Shown: positions 21,257-34,270, counted from the stretch's first letter. The stretch is 64,000 nt of DNA from Fremontodendron californicum (GCA_030761205.1 JAULJL010000010.1:4965001-5029000), one strand, 5' to 3'. Numbers and translations: made by a program. Notes: a model not told the origin generated them from the letters alone.

Positions 21257-22287
21257 TAATGGATATCAATATATTATTTGGTGTATAAATACGAAATATG
21301 TATTCTAATACGTAGGTTGTCGTAAGTAGATACACGGTGCATAATTTATGTACACAATTGATATCATGTTTGAATGAGAAATTAATCTCTTTATACCCAC
21401 TTGAAGAGGAAGAAAGTTGGTTGATGTTAGTGATTGGTATGGAACCTCACATATGATGAACAAAGGCATAAGCTTGTGGTATTTATAAGCCTTGTTTCCA
21501 TTAGGGGTTGGGCCCTAAGGGGCACCCAAGTTTTGTGGTGGATGAAAACCTACACAACTTGAGCTGGACTACAAGCGCGCCGCCGTTGCCGAGCAGGGCT
21601 GGGTCGGGTTTGGGCAGTAATTAATTTTTTACTATCAACCGATATTTTTATTCAGTTTCAAACCGAACCGGTTTAGTATTCTCCAACCAAGAGACTTGTC
21701 TGTTTAAGAAATATCATTTCGGACCGAACTTTTTTGTTTGTTAAAAGTTTTGTCTGTTCGGTTTAAACTAAGAACCTTTTCATTTTCAAAAGCTGTCTGT
21801 TTGGCCGAACAGGTTTTGTTCCAAATGATGTGTCCATTCCGAAAAGTCATATGTTTTTCTTTATAAACCTGAGCAGTGCCTATCTTTTATAGAACCGAAC
21901 ATTTCTCCTAATTTTTCTATACTGCTCTTGTCTTTTTCTGTGTCTTCTGTGAGAGAGACCGACATTTTTTCTGGTTCGCCGTGTTGCTAAAAGTGTGCTC
22001 TTGATTGCAACGTAATCGAAGAGGCCTGGGAGACGAATTGCGACATACTGTTAGCACCTGAGAGACAGGCAATAATCGTCTTAAGGTCAGAGGTCCAACC
22101 TTGACTCGATTATCCTTTTTTTCTGTATTCGGATTAACCTGTAAGTGTTGTCAATTTTTCATTCTGGATTGTTCGTATTTTTATATGTTGTTCTGCCGGA
22201 ATTACAGATAAGTAACCTGTTCTTTAATCTTTTAATTTATATTTTGTAGTAATGAAATTCTACTAATTGCTTACAAGATTGCCAACA
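21257..22287 (+). mobile_element. Solo LTR, copy 1
   Basis: About 1031 bp, matching 52583-53570 over its length. The start is mutated (TAATGGATATC, against TGTTGGATATC in the other copy) and the end is GATTGCCAACA. Flanking 5-bp duplications TAAAT are perfect (21252-21256 and 22288-22292). No internal domain or second LTR is near, so this is a solo LTR left by recombination. Both copies hold GGGTTGGGCCCTAAGGGGC and a CGCGCGCCGCC-type GC patch. Confidence 0.85.
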
Positions 22288-22397
22288 TAAATCTCTGCAA
22301 CTCTCCCATAAATCAAGAAGAATTTGGGTCTGTCTGAATGGCAGGCAGTAGCCATGGAACTGTCATACTTTCATGGTGTTTGGGGGAGTTGGGAGCA

Positions 22398-22870
22398 AGG
22401 TAGTCAGTACCGTACCGGTGGGGATATCGTTTTAGTTCTAATACTTATACGTATCGAATCGGTATATTACGGTGTACCATTTCGAATTTACCGGTATTTT
22501 TTAAATATTATATGTATAATCTATTTTCAAGTTTCTTAATAAAATATATATTATATACAAATGCAAATATACATCTATTACATGCATATATATGTTTTTA
22601 TGCAAATATAAATTTTAAATATTTAATATCTAAAATTTTTAAACATCAAATAGATAAATAAATATTAAAATGTTAAAAAATATAGTAAATTATTATTGAT
22701 TATGTTCAATAGCCTAATTTAATGAATATATTTTATTTTTAAATATAATTATGAAAAAAATAAAAATGAGCATGACACAAAAAATATTAAAAAAATTAAA
22801 TACGTAAATTTTTTAAAAAAAATTAAAAAATAAAAATTTTGTACCAACCGGTATGGTTGCATTATTAGAG
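22398..22870. mobile_element. Probable TIR element (GTACCGGT type)
   Basis: The left part reads TAGTCAGTACCGTACCGGT and the right part ACCAACCGGTATGGTTGC, which are inverted relatives. The core is AT-rich and non-coding. A target duplication could not be settled, so superfamily and borders are uncertain. Confidence 0.4.
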
Positions 22871-23142
22871 CTAAGCAAGACCAGCAAGGATTGAATCAAT
22901 ATATCCCCCTCCTTTAAATTCCTTTAAAAACAATTAATTACCTTGTTATTACTCTCTCGTGAAATCGTTTCGAACCGAAAATCAGGCAGACCTTTAACAG
23001 AGTCTGGCCCTTTGGACCTGATCAAGCGCCTATGGTTGAACTCAGTGTTAACAAAGGTTATGTGGAAGCCTCTTGAGTGTAAGAGCTTAGCCAGTTGCAT
23101 CATGGGGCTAACATGGCATTGTGCTGGATATGGAACGCAGAC

Positions 23143-23617
23143 AACGTGAGGTTTACTGGTTTTAACTAGAGGTGATCATGGGCCGGGCCGGGCCGCGGCC
23201 CGTTTTTTTTCTTCTCTGCCCAGGCCCGGCCCTGGGTAGCCCAAGCCCGCCCGTTTAGGCTCGAATCACTGTTCATTGGAATAAAAAAATAAATTTTTTT
23301 TATTTTTTTTATAATTAAAATTAAATAAAATAATAATATTATATTAAAAATTACTGTTCCGGGCCGGGCCGGCCCGGAACATAAACGTGAGGTTTACTGG
23401 TTTCACTAGAGGTGATCATGGGCCGGGCCGCGGCCCGTTTTTTTTTCTTCTCTGCCCAGGCCCATCCCTGGGTAGCCCAAGCCCGCCCGTTTAGACCCGA
23501 ATCACTGTTCATTGGAATAAAAAAATAATTTTTTATTATTTTTTTTTATAATTAAAATTAAATAAAATAACAATATTATATTAAAAATTACTGTTCCGGG
23601 CCGGGCCGGCCCGGAAC
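23143..23617. repeat. 241-bp tandem duplication spanning MITE and UGT sequence
   Basis: Unit 1 (23143-23383) and unit 2 (23384-about 23617) both begin AACGTGAGGTTTACTGGTTT, which is UGT exon sequence, then continue into the MITE (TAGAGGTGATCATGGGCC). The duplication therefore occurred after the MITE had inserted and copied a piece of the host gene with it. Confidence 0.85.
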
Positions 23618-23699
23618 ATAAAAACTCCTGCCCAGGCCCGGCCCAATACGGGCCGGGCCTGCCGGGCCGGGCGGGCTGCCCGGCCCGTGAGCAGGTCTA
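23167..23699. mobile_element. hAT-like MITE inside UGT pseudogene
   Basis: Ends TAGAGGTGATCATGGGCC and (revcomp) TAGACCTGCTCACGGGCC. A perfect 8-bp duplication GTTTTAAC (23159-23166 and 23700-23707) matches the uninterrupted UGT sequence on both sides. It is enlarged by an internal 241-bp tandem duplication; the original element would have been about 290 bp. The arms are made of GGGCCGGGCC-type palindromes. Confidence 0.88.
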
Positions 23700-23712
23700 G
23701 TTTTAACCGAAC

Positions 23713-24287
23713 CCATGTCCATTTGGATGGGAGATGAGATTGGCTCCGGTAAGATTAAAAACAGCGGTGGCGGTGAGATTGGGTACTGTAGCGGTAACAT
23801 TAAAATCAGTGGTGAGATATGTGTTTGGATTCAAACGCAGAGGTAACGGTGAGATGAATGTTAATGAGAAAGAAAAATGACCATTAAAGACATTGGATTA
23901 AAATGTGTGTATATATATATATAATAAATAATTAAAATTAAAATTATATTTATATTTATATTATATAATAAAATATATGTTAAAATTATATTTATATTAA
24001 ATAATAATTAAAAAATTTTAAAAATATATTTATGTTAAAAAATAAATTAATTAAAAACCTAAAATTAAAAAATAAATAATTAAAAAATTAAAAAAAAATA
24101 AAAAAAAAAATAGTGGAGAGGGTAAAAGGGGAATTACCTCCTCCACTGGAGCTCTAGACCAGTGGAACCCCCACTGGGGTGGCATGGGTGGCATCCAAAT
24201 GCCACCCCGGTAGAAGTTCAGCCAGTTGGAGAAAAAATCCCTCCACAAAATGCTTTTGATCCGGTGCGGTGGGATCGAAAGGCGGTC
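23713..24287. mobile_element. Insertion at the UGT pseudogene start codon
   Basis: This segment is absent from the corresponding place in UGT1 and UGT2, where CCCAT is followed at once by CTTAGA or CTTAGC. It begins GTCCATTTGGATGGG and ends AAAGGCGGT. Its first 110 bp match 63911-64000 at the window's right end, so it is a repeated element. Clear inverted ends or a target duplication were not found. Confidence 0.6.
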
Positions 24288-24424
24288 TTAGACAGTTGGA
24301 ATCTCTACAGGGAAACGCTTTCCTAGCTAGCTTCTATGAAGCTTGAGAAGTACTAGGAAAAAAATTCAAAATAAAATAATGGAAAATGCCAATTAATGAA
24401 ACAAACAAAGGTTTAAGTAATATA

Positions 24425-27400
24425 TATATATGTGATAATTGGACGGGTTTGGAAGGGTTCGAGTTTTTTTAGGTTCGAATTTTTTCGGGTCTGGATTGTT
24501 CAGGTTCAGGTATGTTTTACATCATTTTTATTTAATGTTAGATGTAATTATTTCTATGTAATTTAAATATTTACATCTAAAAATAAATTATTATTTTATT
24601 ATTTTTTTAAAGTAAACTTTTGTTATAATATGATATTTTTTATTATATTTATTAAAATTAATATTTGTTAGCATTAAAAGAATATAAAATAAATTTATTA
24701 AGTAATTTATTATAAAAAATATGATATATTATAAATTAATCATATTAATTATTTAAAATAATTGATTTGATGAACTCGAATTTCAACATGTAAATACATT
24801 ATAATTTATATTCACTACAAAATAAAAAACTTTTAGGACGAACCCTGGCATTTAGCTATCCGTTTATATATTGTAAAATGCAAAATTTTTATGCTTATGG
24901 AGAGAGTCAAACCTAACATTCAACTCTTATTAGTAAGGATATTACCAAGTGAACCAATATTGAATTTTGATATGATATGCTACTAAAAATAAATTATATC
25001 TTAAATTATATCAAGTGTAATGAAATATAATAATAATTATTTTTTTTAACCCGTGCGATGCACCGCTTTTTTTATTATATTTTATAATTTTAAATTTAGT
25101 TTTTATTCATTTAATAAAAGAAAGTATATATTTTTATTGTTTCAATATATATAATTACATATTAAAAAATAGATAGGTAAAAAACTAAATCACAATTTCT
25201 ACATGATTTTGTATTAGAAACAATACTATTTCATCTAGAATCTTAATCTTAAATACTCTTCAGGGGACATATAAAGGGACATATAAACTCTTGAAACTTT
25301 TTAAATACTCCAAAACATTATTATATTAGCATTCCATATAAAAATGACAATTTCATCTTTCAAATAAAAAAATTGATCTTTTTGAATTTCGATTAAGGAA
25401 AATTTAATATGAAAGAGACATAAATACTTAAATTGAAATATTAAATAAATTGATATTATTATTTTTAAAACCATCATAATTTTTATTTCGAAAAATTAAT
25501 ACTATTATTAAGTTTATTTTATTTTATGTATTAAGGCACAAAAGTTCAATATTGTTTTATTATCATCAAATAAAAAGAACAAATATAAAAAGAAAAAATC
25601 ATTCTATATTACATATATTTTGTTTTGTCATTCTAGACGATTTTTCTAAAGAAAATTTCATTATTATCAATATACTTCATGCAACATATATCGAAAAGAA
25701 ACTAACTTGTTAAAATTTGTAAAAAAACTTAGCTAACATCATATTGTTTCTCATTTGAAAATATGAGTAATTATTTTATTTTTTACAGTTACACCCGTTA
25801 ATACTAAAAGCAAAGACTTATAGAGCATTAAGAAATTAAAATATATTGATAAAATAAAAATCAAATTATAATTATTTGAATCAAATCAATTTGACTACTA
25901 TAAATTAATGGCATCTCAATATATCAAAAAATTATAAATTTTTAAAAGAGAAAAAACTAAAGAATAAATATAGGTTACATATCAATCTGGGTCTTGGCAA
26001 CTCCTAGGGATTAAGCTCCATCTTCACCTAGTAAATTTTGTTGTAATAACTCTCGTGCAAGCTGACTGAATCGTTCTTGTTTCGTGTAGCAGTTAAAATG
26101 CTTTTTCTGAATAAATAAAATTAATTACTTATCTAAAAAAATAAAGGTTACATATAAAACAAAAACAGCAAGATTCCAATTCAATTTTGATGTAAAAAAA
26201 AGTAACTCCACTATTTTTTTTCAAGCTTGGCACATAATGCATCATATATAGGTTTGATCTGCATCAATAAAAGAAATTCATTAAACTAATAGAAAAGAAA
26301 ACGTGTTATGCGAGCATTTTGCAAAAAGAAAGAAAAATGGCAAACGATCAAATTATTTCATAATAAAAAGGTAAAAACCTATAAAAGATCAGGAGAAAAT
26401 TCAAACATAAAAAATAAAAAACTAAAACAAAAATAAAAAAAAACCTGCATAAATACTTGAGTAATATACAATTATGTAAAAAAAGCTATTTATAATAGGT
26501 TCAAAAGATATAATAGTAAATACAATTAAAGAAATCAATTAATATCTTTTGAAAAAATTTAAATAATGAATTTTATCATATATCCTTTAAATTATGAATT
26601 CAATTTCAAACATTTTTATTTATGGAAGGATATACCAATTATATTTATAATATTATTTGAATTTTAAAATTTATATTAAGACTTTTGGGAGATATAGAAA
26701 GAAAATATTATTATTATTAATTATTGTAATTTCCAAGTTAAAATCTTTATTTAAATTTTTAAATATAAACCTTAACAGATTTGATAGTTTTTTAAATTCA
26801 AGATAAATATTTTGATAGTTGTTTTAGAATTTAATAAAAAAACTGTTTTTACTTAAAATACAGTATATAGGTTTAAAAGTTAAGTGAATAGATAAGATTT
26901 TTTTTTTTTTAAGAGTAAATAGATAAGATTTGTTAAATTAAAAGGGATATAATTTTTAAATTGATAAACTATTTTTAAATTTTGAATTTAATATATTTGA
27001 TAAGAGTAGGTTAAGATATGGTTTAAATCAGGATAAAGTCACCTAAAAATTATTATTAATTATTGTAATTTTCAAGTTAAAATCTTTATTTAAATTTTGA
27101 AATATAAATCTTAACAGATTTGATAGTTTTTTAAATTCAAGAAATATTTTGATAGTTCTTTTAGAATTTAGAATTTAATAAAAAAATTATTTTTACTTAA
27201 AATACGATATATAGGTTTGAATTAAAAAGGATATAATTTTTAAATTGATAAACTATTACTGAATTTTGAATTTAAATATTTGATAAGAGTAGGTTAAGAT
27301 ATGGTTTAAATTAGGATAAAGTCACCTAAAATCAAAAAACTTGTCACTTGTAATTTTTAAATTTTATAACTGGTTGAATTTAAAAATAAAATTTATTATA

Positions 27401-27990
27401 AAAAATATATAATTGAAAAAGTTGATAATGTTAGATTTTATTTTGAAATTTGATGAGGGTAGGTGAGAGGTAAATAATTAAGATATAACCTTATTTAAAC
27501 TTGTCTTACGTGTCATCAAGAGAATATGTCCACCTAAGTATCCATGTAAGCAAACACTTACCCAGTCAGCATGTGCACTGTTATATTATATATATATATG
27601 ATATATATGATTTAAAAAATACCTATCCAAAATAAAATAATAAATAAACTACAAAATGAAATTAGTTAATTATGTTAAATACTTTTAAATTCTAAAAATA
27701 CATGATACTTTTATAAATCAATATTTGATTATTTAACCTAATAACCTGCCTAAAAAAACAATATATATTGCAAAGAGCAACACAATTTTTTTTTAAAGTA
27801 GTTTTATTTATTTTTTAATATAAGAAATACTATTATATTAGAGATAAGTTAAAATGAATGAATTGTTATTAATTAATTTTAATATATAAAAAATATTATT
27901 ATATTATTATAAAGGTGCTCTTAAATATTTTTTAAAATTATTTTTTAAACTATCAATTATTGATTTTAATATAAAATATTATTTCAAATA
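24425..27990. other. AT-rich insertion between pseudogene flank blocks
   Basis: Homology to the UGT2 flank stops near 24424 and resumes near 28000. The 3.5 kb between holds no gene. Recognisable pieces are an ATTGGACGGGTT-type MITE arm (about 24430-24510), a hairpin-like CCCGTGCGATGCACCG (about 25053-25068) of the kind seen at Helitron or MITE ends, and a 330-bp tandem duplication (26700-27330). Confidence 0.5.
26700..27330. repeat. Tandem duplication of about 330 bp
   Basis: Two direct units share TTATTATTAATTATTGTAAT at the start, then AACAGATTTGATAGTTTTTT, TTTTTACTTAAAATAC and end AGGATAAAGTCACCTAAAA. Unit 1 is about 26705-27047 and unit 2 about 27046-27332. It is non-coding and AT-rich. 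Confidence 0.75.
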
Positions 27991-27999
27991 ATTTCTTTG

Positions 28000-29131
28000 G
28001 ACACTATATATGATTGATTGGGTTATAAATATACTTTTTTTTGAAATGCTTAATCTATCTTTAACTCTTCATTTATATGACATTATGCGTTTAAATAAAT
28101 TCGAAATCATAACTTTCAAAAATCTAATTAACTATGTGAGTCGAGGATTAGTAATAATATAATAGAGACTGCGCTTGTCTAAAATAATTTTCGTGGTGAA
28201 AATACTCAAATTAAAGAGCATTGGATTCCCATTTCCCATCTTTCTGTTCATTTCTGTATTTTTGGAGAATATATTTTTCAAATTTGTTTGTATTAGTATT
28301 TGAACTCAAAACTCAGGACTCCAAATAAAAGTAGCATAAAAAAAAATCCAAATCAGAGAAGGAATGATCAACGATTTGATCGGTTGGACCGATCGATTTA
28401 ATTAAAATTTTAAATATTAAAAAATAATGTTAATATTGAATTAAAAGTTTAAATCTCCATACTTATAAAAATATATATTTTTTAAAAATAACAAATAATC
28501 TAAAATTGATTTTTTATCGATTGAACTATTTTTTTACCGATTCAATAAATATCCGATTTTATGTATCATATCGAACCAATAAGCCTCTGGTTTTCTATTA
28601 AATAGATCTGATTTTATAACCATGTCATTTATACTTTTTCTTTTAAAATATATAAATCCATGTATATTATTTGTACACGTAACTCTTTTTTTAATTGGTC
28701 AAAATAAAAAACTGGGTTTGATACCTCTTTTTTTAAAAAAAAAAAAAAAACTATTTATAACAATTTTTAGCATAACTATTTTGATAATATAGAGAACTAA
28801 AAACACATGTATTTAAGTGTTCTTTCACCCTTTTTTAAGCATGAAAAAATAAATTATTCAACAGATAATAGCTTCTTTTTCACAAACTTGTTTTATTATT
28901 AAGGATATATATATATAATCCAATTCTCTACAAATTTGTTTTTATTATTGTCAAAAGATCAATTATTTTAATTTAATTTACAACTAAATTGCTATATCAT
29001 ATATGTCTCTTTTATTTATAAATAAATAAATAAATAAATAAATTTAGGTTTATATGGTAGACAACTAGAGGATTAGAATCTCGTAAAAAAGTAACTTCAG
29101 TAATGGGTTTGAAAAGAAAAATAATTAGCAA

Positions 29132-29165
<34 letters not shown>

Positions 29166-30430
29166 ATTTTGAAGTAGAATTGTGAAACAAGAGATAGAAC
29201 AATGGAAGCCATTTTGAAGATGGGAAAGCATTATATTATGCCATTTTGAAGGTTTTTTTTTTTTTTTTTTTTTTCTGAAAATGAAAAATATCTTAATTGA
29301 ATGATTCTTATTATAAAAAATATTAAATAAAATTTTGGTGTATCTTTTGGTTTTTTTTAGGAAAGGCCCAAGCTTCGTGGAATGAGTTTTTGGAGATTTT
29401 TTTATAATTTTATTTAAAGATTTGTTCTTAGAAGCTTTCGTTCATTACTATTTTTTTTCCTTTATTATCGGTGCCTTTCTAATCTAACTGAAGCTTGAGT
29501 TTGTTTGGTAAAAAAAAAAAAAAACTAAATGCAAGAAGCTCTGTCACCAAAAAATAAGTAAAAAACAGAGTTTGGGACGCATCATCTTTCTTTCAAACTT
29601 CACAGATTATCAAATGCAAAGCCCTCTAAGATTTAATTTGATTTGTCTTGCTCATGTTTAATGTTTTTTTTAATGATTTTCTTTGTATTTGATTCAGTTT
29701 GGACTGGTCTTTCAATTTTCATGGTTTTTCATTTTGAGAGAGAGGTTGTGTAAGTCCTTCAAATTTCTTTTGTCAATGTTAGAAACACCAGACACTGTCA
29801 TTTTCAAAAATAAAAAATAAAAATGGAAAAGCACCAAACAGCAAATGTCGTTAGTCATATAAAAAACAATGTGTTTTGCTATATTGATGTAAAGACAAAT
29901 TCTAAACGTTGATTACTCTTGCAAGTTGCAAGACATGTGATTAGATCATAAATATGGATTGGCTTCTCCAGTCCATTTAATGGACGGGAGAGGAGTCGGA
30001 TCCTCTATTCTTTGTTTTCCCTTACTTTCGGTTGGATCTAGTAGTTCGAAATTTTTTTATTTCCTTTACTCAGATGCGGATCGATTCGTCAGTTCGATTT
30101 ATTGTTCACATAATAAAAAAAATTTAAAAATTTAAAAATTTAAAAAATTATTTTTATTTTTATATTAATATATTTTATAATTAAAGTTAAATAAAAAAAT
30201 TATTAATTAAATAATAATTTGGACCGGACTGAATCAACCTGAATCATAAATATCTCTACTCAAGCTTGATTCAATACGAATCAAGCTTACCCTTTAGCAT
30301 ATCTATTTCCACTGAGTTCTTGGACAATTCAGCACAACTTTAAAGACAAAAACAAAAACCTAGGAAAACGAAAGATACAAGAACACGGAAAGAAAGACAG
30401 TTCCTTATGGAAGCAAAAATTTGTACTTAT
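28000..30430. repeat. Duplicated block belonging to the pseudogene copy
   Basis: 28000-29165 matches 38600-40600 in direct orientation but lacks the MITE at 39097-39484. Bases 30008-30025 and 30310-30412 match 44877-44995 (TTGTTTTCCCTTACTTTC, GAGTTCTTGGACAAT). In this copy the two are separated by about 280 bp (about 30027-30309) that look like an inserted MITE. Non-coding throughout, with poly-T at 29253-29275 and (TA)n at 29135-29162. Confidence 0.65.
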
Positions 30431-30529
30431 AACCTTGGTTTTTCTATTGGAATATAGCAAAAAAAAAATTATATCTCAAAATACCGTTAATTTCGGATTA
30501 ATTCTCAAAATCCGTTTCTTTTTATACTA

Positions 30530-30770
30530 GCTGGAAAATCGCCATCTCCCATGACGATTTCTCAGTGTAAAAATTAGCATTTTGGCAAAAAACACCAAGG
30601 GAAATCGCCATGGGGGGTGGCGATTTCCCTTGGTGTTTTTTGCCAATTTTGCAAATTATACCAAGGGAAATCGTCACCCCCCATGACGATTTACCTTGGT
30701 ATAATTTGCAAAATTTGCAAATTCCATGAAGGGAAATCGCCATGGGGGGTGGCGGTTTCCCTTCATGAAT
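30530..30770. repeat. Hairpin array in left MULE TIR
   Basis: Four consecutive perfect or near-perfect palindromes of about 37-48 bp (30530-30567, 30593-30635, 30657-30703, 30723-30770). Each is built on GGGAAATCGCCATGGGGG and its complement, with spacers such as TTTTGCAAATT. The right TIR (35310-35550) has the same array in reverse. Confidence 0.88.
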
Positions 30771-31239
30771 TTTTTTTTTTACTTAAATTAAAAAACAAAA
30801 TTTTAAATTATTTTTAAATTTGTAAGTTTGTTTTTTTAAATTTTAAAAATTAAAAGAAAATTAAATTTCTTATTAAATTTAAATATGGTAAATTTTTTTT
30901 CTTACAAAAATTAAAAAAAGAAAATAATATTTCTTCTTAATTTTTTATATCAAAAATTTTATTTGTAAGTTTTGTTTTAATTTTAAAAATTTGTAAGTTT
31001 TGTTTTTTAATTTTAAAAATTATAAATTAAATTAAAATAATTTTTTTATAATTTAAAAAAAAAAGGAAATTTCTTAAGGTATATTTTATTATTTAAAATT
31101 TAAGAACAAATTTTTGTAAATTTTGTTAATTGATTTGTATTAGATAAAAAAAAAAAAAAAAAACTTGCATTACATTTTCCCTTATATGTAAAATAATAAT
31201 CCAAATTACATGATAAGTTGACAAAAACATGTGATTCAT

Positions 31240-33954
31240 TTATTGTTGATGCGAAGTCTCCCCCAATGTGCCAGATTGATGCGGACAATTTCGACGGTTA
31301 TGACCTTCATTTCTGCATAATCCACAACGTTTTGGTTGGCCTTTCTCCCTGAGGTCCATTTCATTATGAATACGACTTGATTTTGGCCGACCATGTGGAT
31401 TTCTCCGCATTTCTTGATTGGGACACACTTCTGGACCATCATATTGAGGTCAGTAACCTTCATTTCCAACAGCTTCGAACTCATGTCTATAAACATTCAA
31501 TATAGTTTCCAGTCTATAAACTTTGTCCACATATTGCATGCAATCTACATGGACATGTGCACAAGCAGCAACTACATGTGAACAAAGGAACCTTTGTGCT
31601 TGAAACTTTCCACAATCACACCACATGTCACTAAGCTTGACTTTGTACTTCATTGCAGAAACACCCTCTTGTGGATCAACTAACTCTTCAACTAGAAAAG
31701 ATTGATTTGCTCGCGTAAAATTACGAACAATGTGGGAGTTAGCTTTCCTGCGATTTTCTTGCATAGCCTGTGTGACTGTTTCACAATATGTGTGCCCTCC
31801 CTCCATCATTGCAATTTGCTTGTTCCCCATCTTAACAAAAAGTGCAGCCAACCTATAATATGTTGATTGCACTAAAGCAGTAATGGGAAGATGATGCGTT
31901 CCCTTCAACACCGAATTGATAGATTCAACTAGGTTGGTTGTCATATGGCCATAACGTCTTCCTTGATCATATGACTGCGCCCACTTCTCCTTGGGGATCC
32001 TATCAAGCTAATTAGCCGCCTCTGCATTTTCTCCACGAAGATTGTCATACATGAAATAAAAATTCGGTCGCCTCAACTCGTATCCTAATAAATTTTAAAA
32101 CAAAAAACTTGTGAATTTCAGTATTATTTTATATACTAAACGAAATATAAAAGATAAAATAACTATGATTTGATTCCATACCCATGTTAACAATTTGTCG
32201 ATGCAATTCCTTATTGTTAAACTTTTTCATAAAGTTCGCTGCAATGTGTCGAATGCAGTACACTGAATATGCATGTGGAGGATTCCATCCACCATCGCGT
32301 CTAATCACAGCTTTGATGGCTTCATGTCGATCAGACATCAAGCAAATGCCAGGCTGTTTTGTCACGTGTCTACGCAAGTTACTGAGAAAGAATGACCAAG
32401 CCTCTGTTGTCTCACCCTCCACAATGGCAAAGGCAATTGGCAGTATGTTTCGGTTGCCATCTTGTGCAATAGCTAACAATAATGTGCCTTTGTATTTTCC
32501 ATATAAGAAAGTACCGTCTATTTGCACAATAGGTTTACAATACGGATACCCTTCAATGCACGACTTAAATGTCCAAAATAGTCGATGGAATATTCTCTTA
32601 CCCTGGACCAGTCGATCACCGTGATATGCAGGTACCGTTTGCAATTCCACAATTGTACCAGGCACGAAATGTTGCATTGCACCTAACCATTTAGGTAGCT
32701 CATTGTACGATCTTTCCCAATCGCCAAATACTCGAACAATTGCCTTTTGCTTTGCTTTCCATGTTTTCTTGTAGGAGGTGATGTATCCATACCGGATTCG
32801 CATCTCAGCGATCAAAACTGAAACGGAAATCTCCGGATTTGCTTGGACCAATGACAAAATGCATGAACAGATCATGTTACAATCTAACTTGCAATGATCT
32901 TGTGAAATCCTCCCCGATGTGCAAGTATGAGGCCCTTCATATTTTCTAATCTCCCATACCTGTTTCTTCTTCATAAAAGTTGCCCTTATTCTCCAATTAC
33001 ACCCATTCCCATACATTACGCACTTGGCATAATATTTCGTCCGCTCAGATTCAATTACTCTGTAATCTACAGAGTTTTGATGTTATAGTGCTTGATAGCT
33101 GAAAGCACAGCCTCTTTCGTTGGGAATTGTAACCCAACACACAGATCAACTGCAGATGGATCAAATGTCAGAGGCGTAGCTAATGTATGAGCATACTCAG
33201 GAAATTCCGGCACATGCATTGCCTCCAGATCCAGTGTATGCATATGGGATGCAGCCTCATATGGGGGAAGATCTCCATGAGTGTTGATCTCAGCAGGGAC
33301 GACGTCTGGGTCAGAATCACTATTGTCATCACTTGCGAATTCAGCATCCTCTTCCTGCTCACTAAATTCACCAACATCTTCACCATGGACTCCACGTGGA
33401 CGAACAGGATCAACACCAGCTGGCTCATCTTCGAGGGTAGTAGGAATTAGGGTTTGTGAGACCAATGAAGTCTGAAAAGTTGTAGCTTGAGATAAGGGCA
33501 CGACTTCTTCTGTGGGAACGTCGTATGTAGTGTGAACATAGAACGACCCAGAATCATAATCTTCTATGGGAAAGTTTTCTGTTGTGCGAACATTTGAAGG
33601 GCCACAATCATCGTCAACATCATCTATGTCAGCATATAACTCAAGTACACCAACATTTGCAAATGTCTCATGAGCATAAAACATGCATCTAACATCATCA
33701 TCATCTTCAAGTGGAAATGTTCTATATCGGACACATCCTTCACCAATAGAAAGAGGATGCCTATACTTAACCTCTGAAACTCTTTTTCTATTTCCAGCTT
33801 TTATTTTTGTATGAATTTGCAGCTTCAGTTCCTCTAATGTGACGTCGTCTTCAACACGAATACTTTTAGGACGTTCACAATCAAATGTAGCACCTTCGTC
33901 AGTATTATGAATTTGGCCATTATAGTAGACCAATGCGATCACTCTATTGCTCAT
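31240..33954 (-). pseudogene. MULE transposase, inactivated
   Basis: The gene starts at 33954 (MSNRVIALVYYNG) with the ubiquitin-like or PB1-like N-terminus and acidic linker of plant MuDR-type proteins. A DNA-binding segment follows (CVMYGNGCNWRIRA), then the transposase core with Asp in IVQIDGTFLYGKYKG and AFAIVEGETTEAW. An intron of 97 bp (32181-32085) has GT-AG borders. Then come the SWIM zinc finger CDCGKFQAQRFLCSH and a C-terminal zinc knuckle CGLCRNEGHNRRNC. Lesions are a frameshift near 33077, just after KHYNIKT, an in-frame TAG at 32008-32010 and an in-frame TGA at 31450-31452. At both stops a Trp codon is a plausible ancestor. The product would be truncated, so the element is not self-mobile. 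Confidence 0.9.
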
Positions 33955-34270
33955 GTTGTGTAGTAATGAAACTAAGAAAGATGAGAATGTAGGTATTATC
34001 ACTCTGCAAAAGAAAGAAGAAATATAGAAGGATGAGAATGAGGAGGTTTTAGCACTCAGGAAAAATCTGATTGAAAAACTGTTGTAGGGGGTATTGTAAA
34101 CCTTCATAAGTATTATGAATTTATAATGGTTCATTATGTTGTACCAGATGACAAATCCCATCCTTTGTATAGGATGGAATCTGATTCTTATATTCTGCCT
34201 AGGACTATTTGACTGAAAAAGTTATAACTTATTCAATGCAAAATCTTATTGATAAATCCCATCCTTTGTC

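Larger units (their letters stand above)
22963..24355 (-). pseudogene. Truncated UGT85A-like pseudogene
   Basis: On the minus strand, 23158 down to 22963 encodes about codons 7-72 of the UGT85A protein, closely matching UGT1 and UGT2; everything after that is missing. The start-codon region lies at about 23709-23711, separated from the rest by a hAT-like MITE (23167-23699). The leader resumes at about 24288-24355 after a second insertion (23713-24287) placed right at the initiation codon. Homology to the UGT flank then continues to about 24424. The catalytic Asp, the intron and the PSPG box are absent. It cannot make an active enzyme. Confidence 0.9.

Noticed and set aside
22324..22539. Open frame beginning GLSEWQAVAMELSYFHGVWG
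   Set aside because: It looks protein-like for about 30 residues and may be a gene scrap, but I cannot match it to a family, and the rest of the frame runs into a TIR element.
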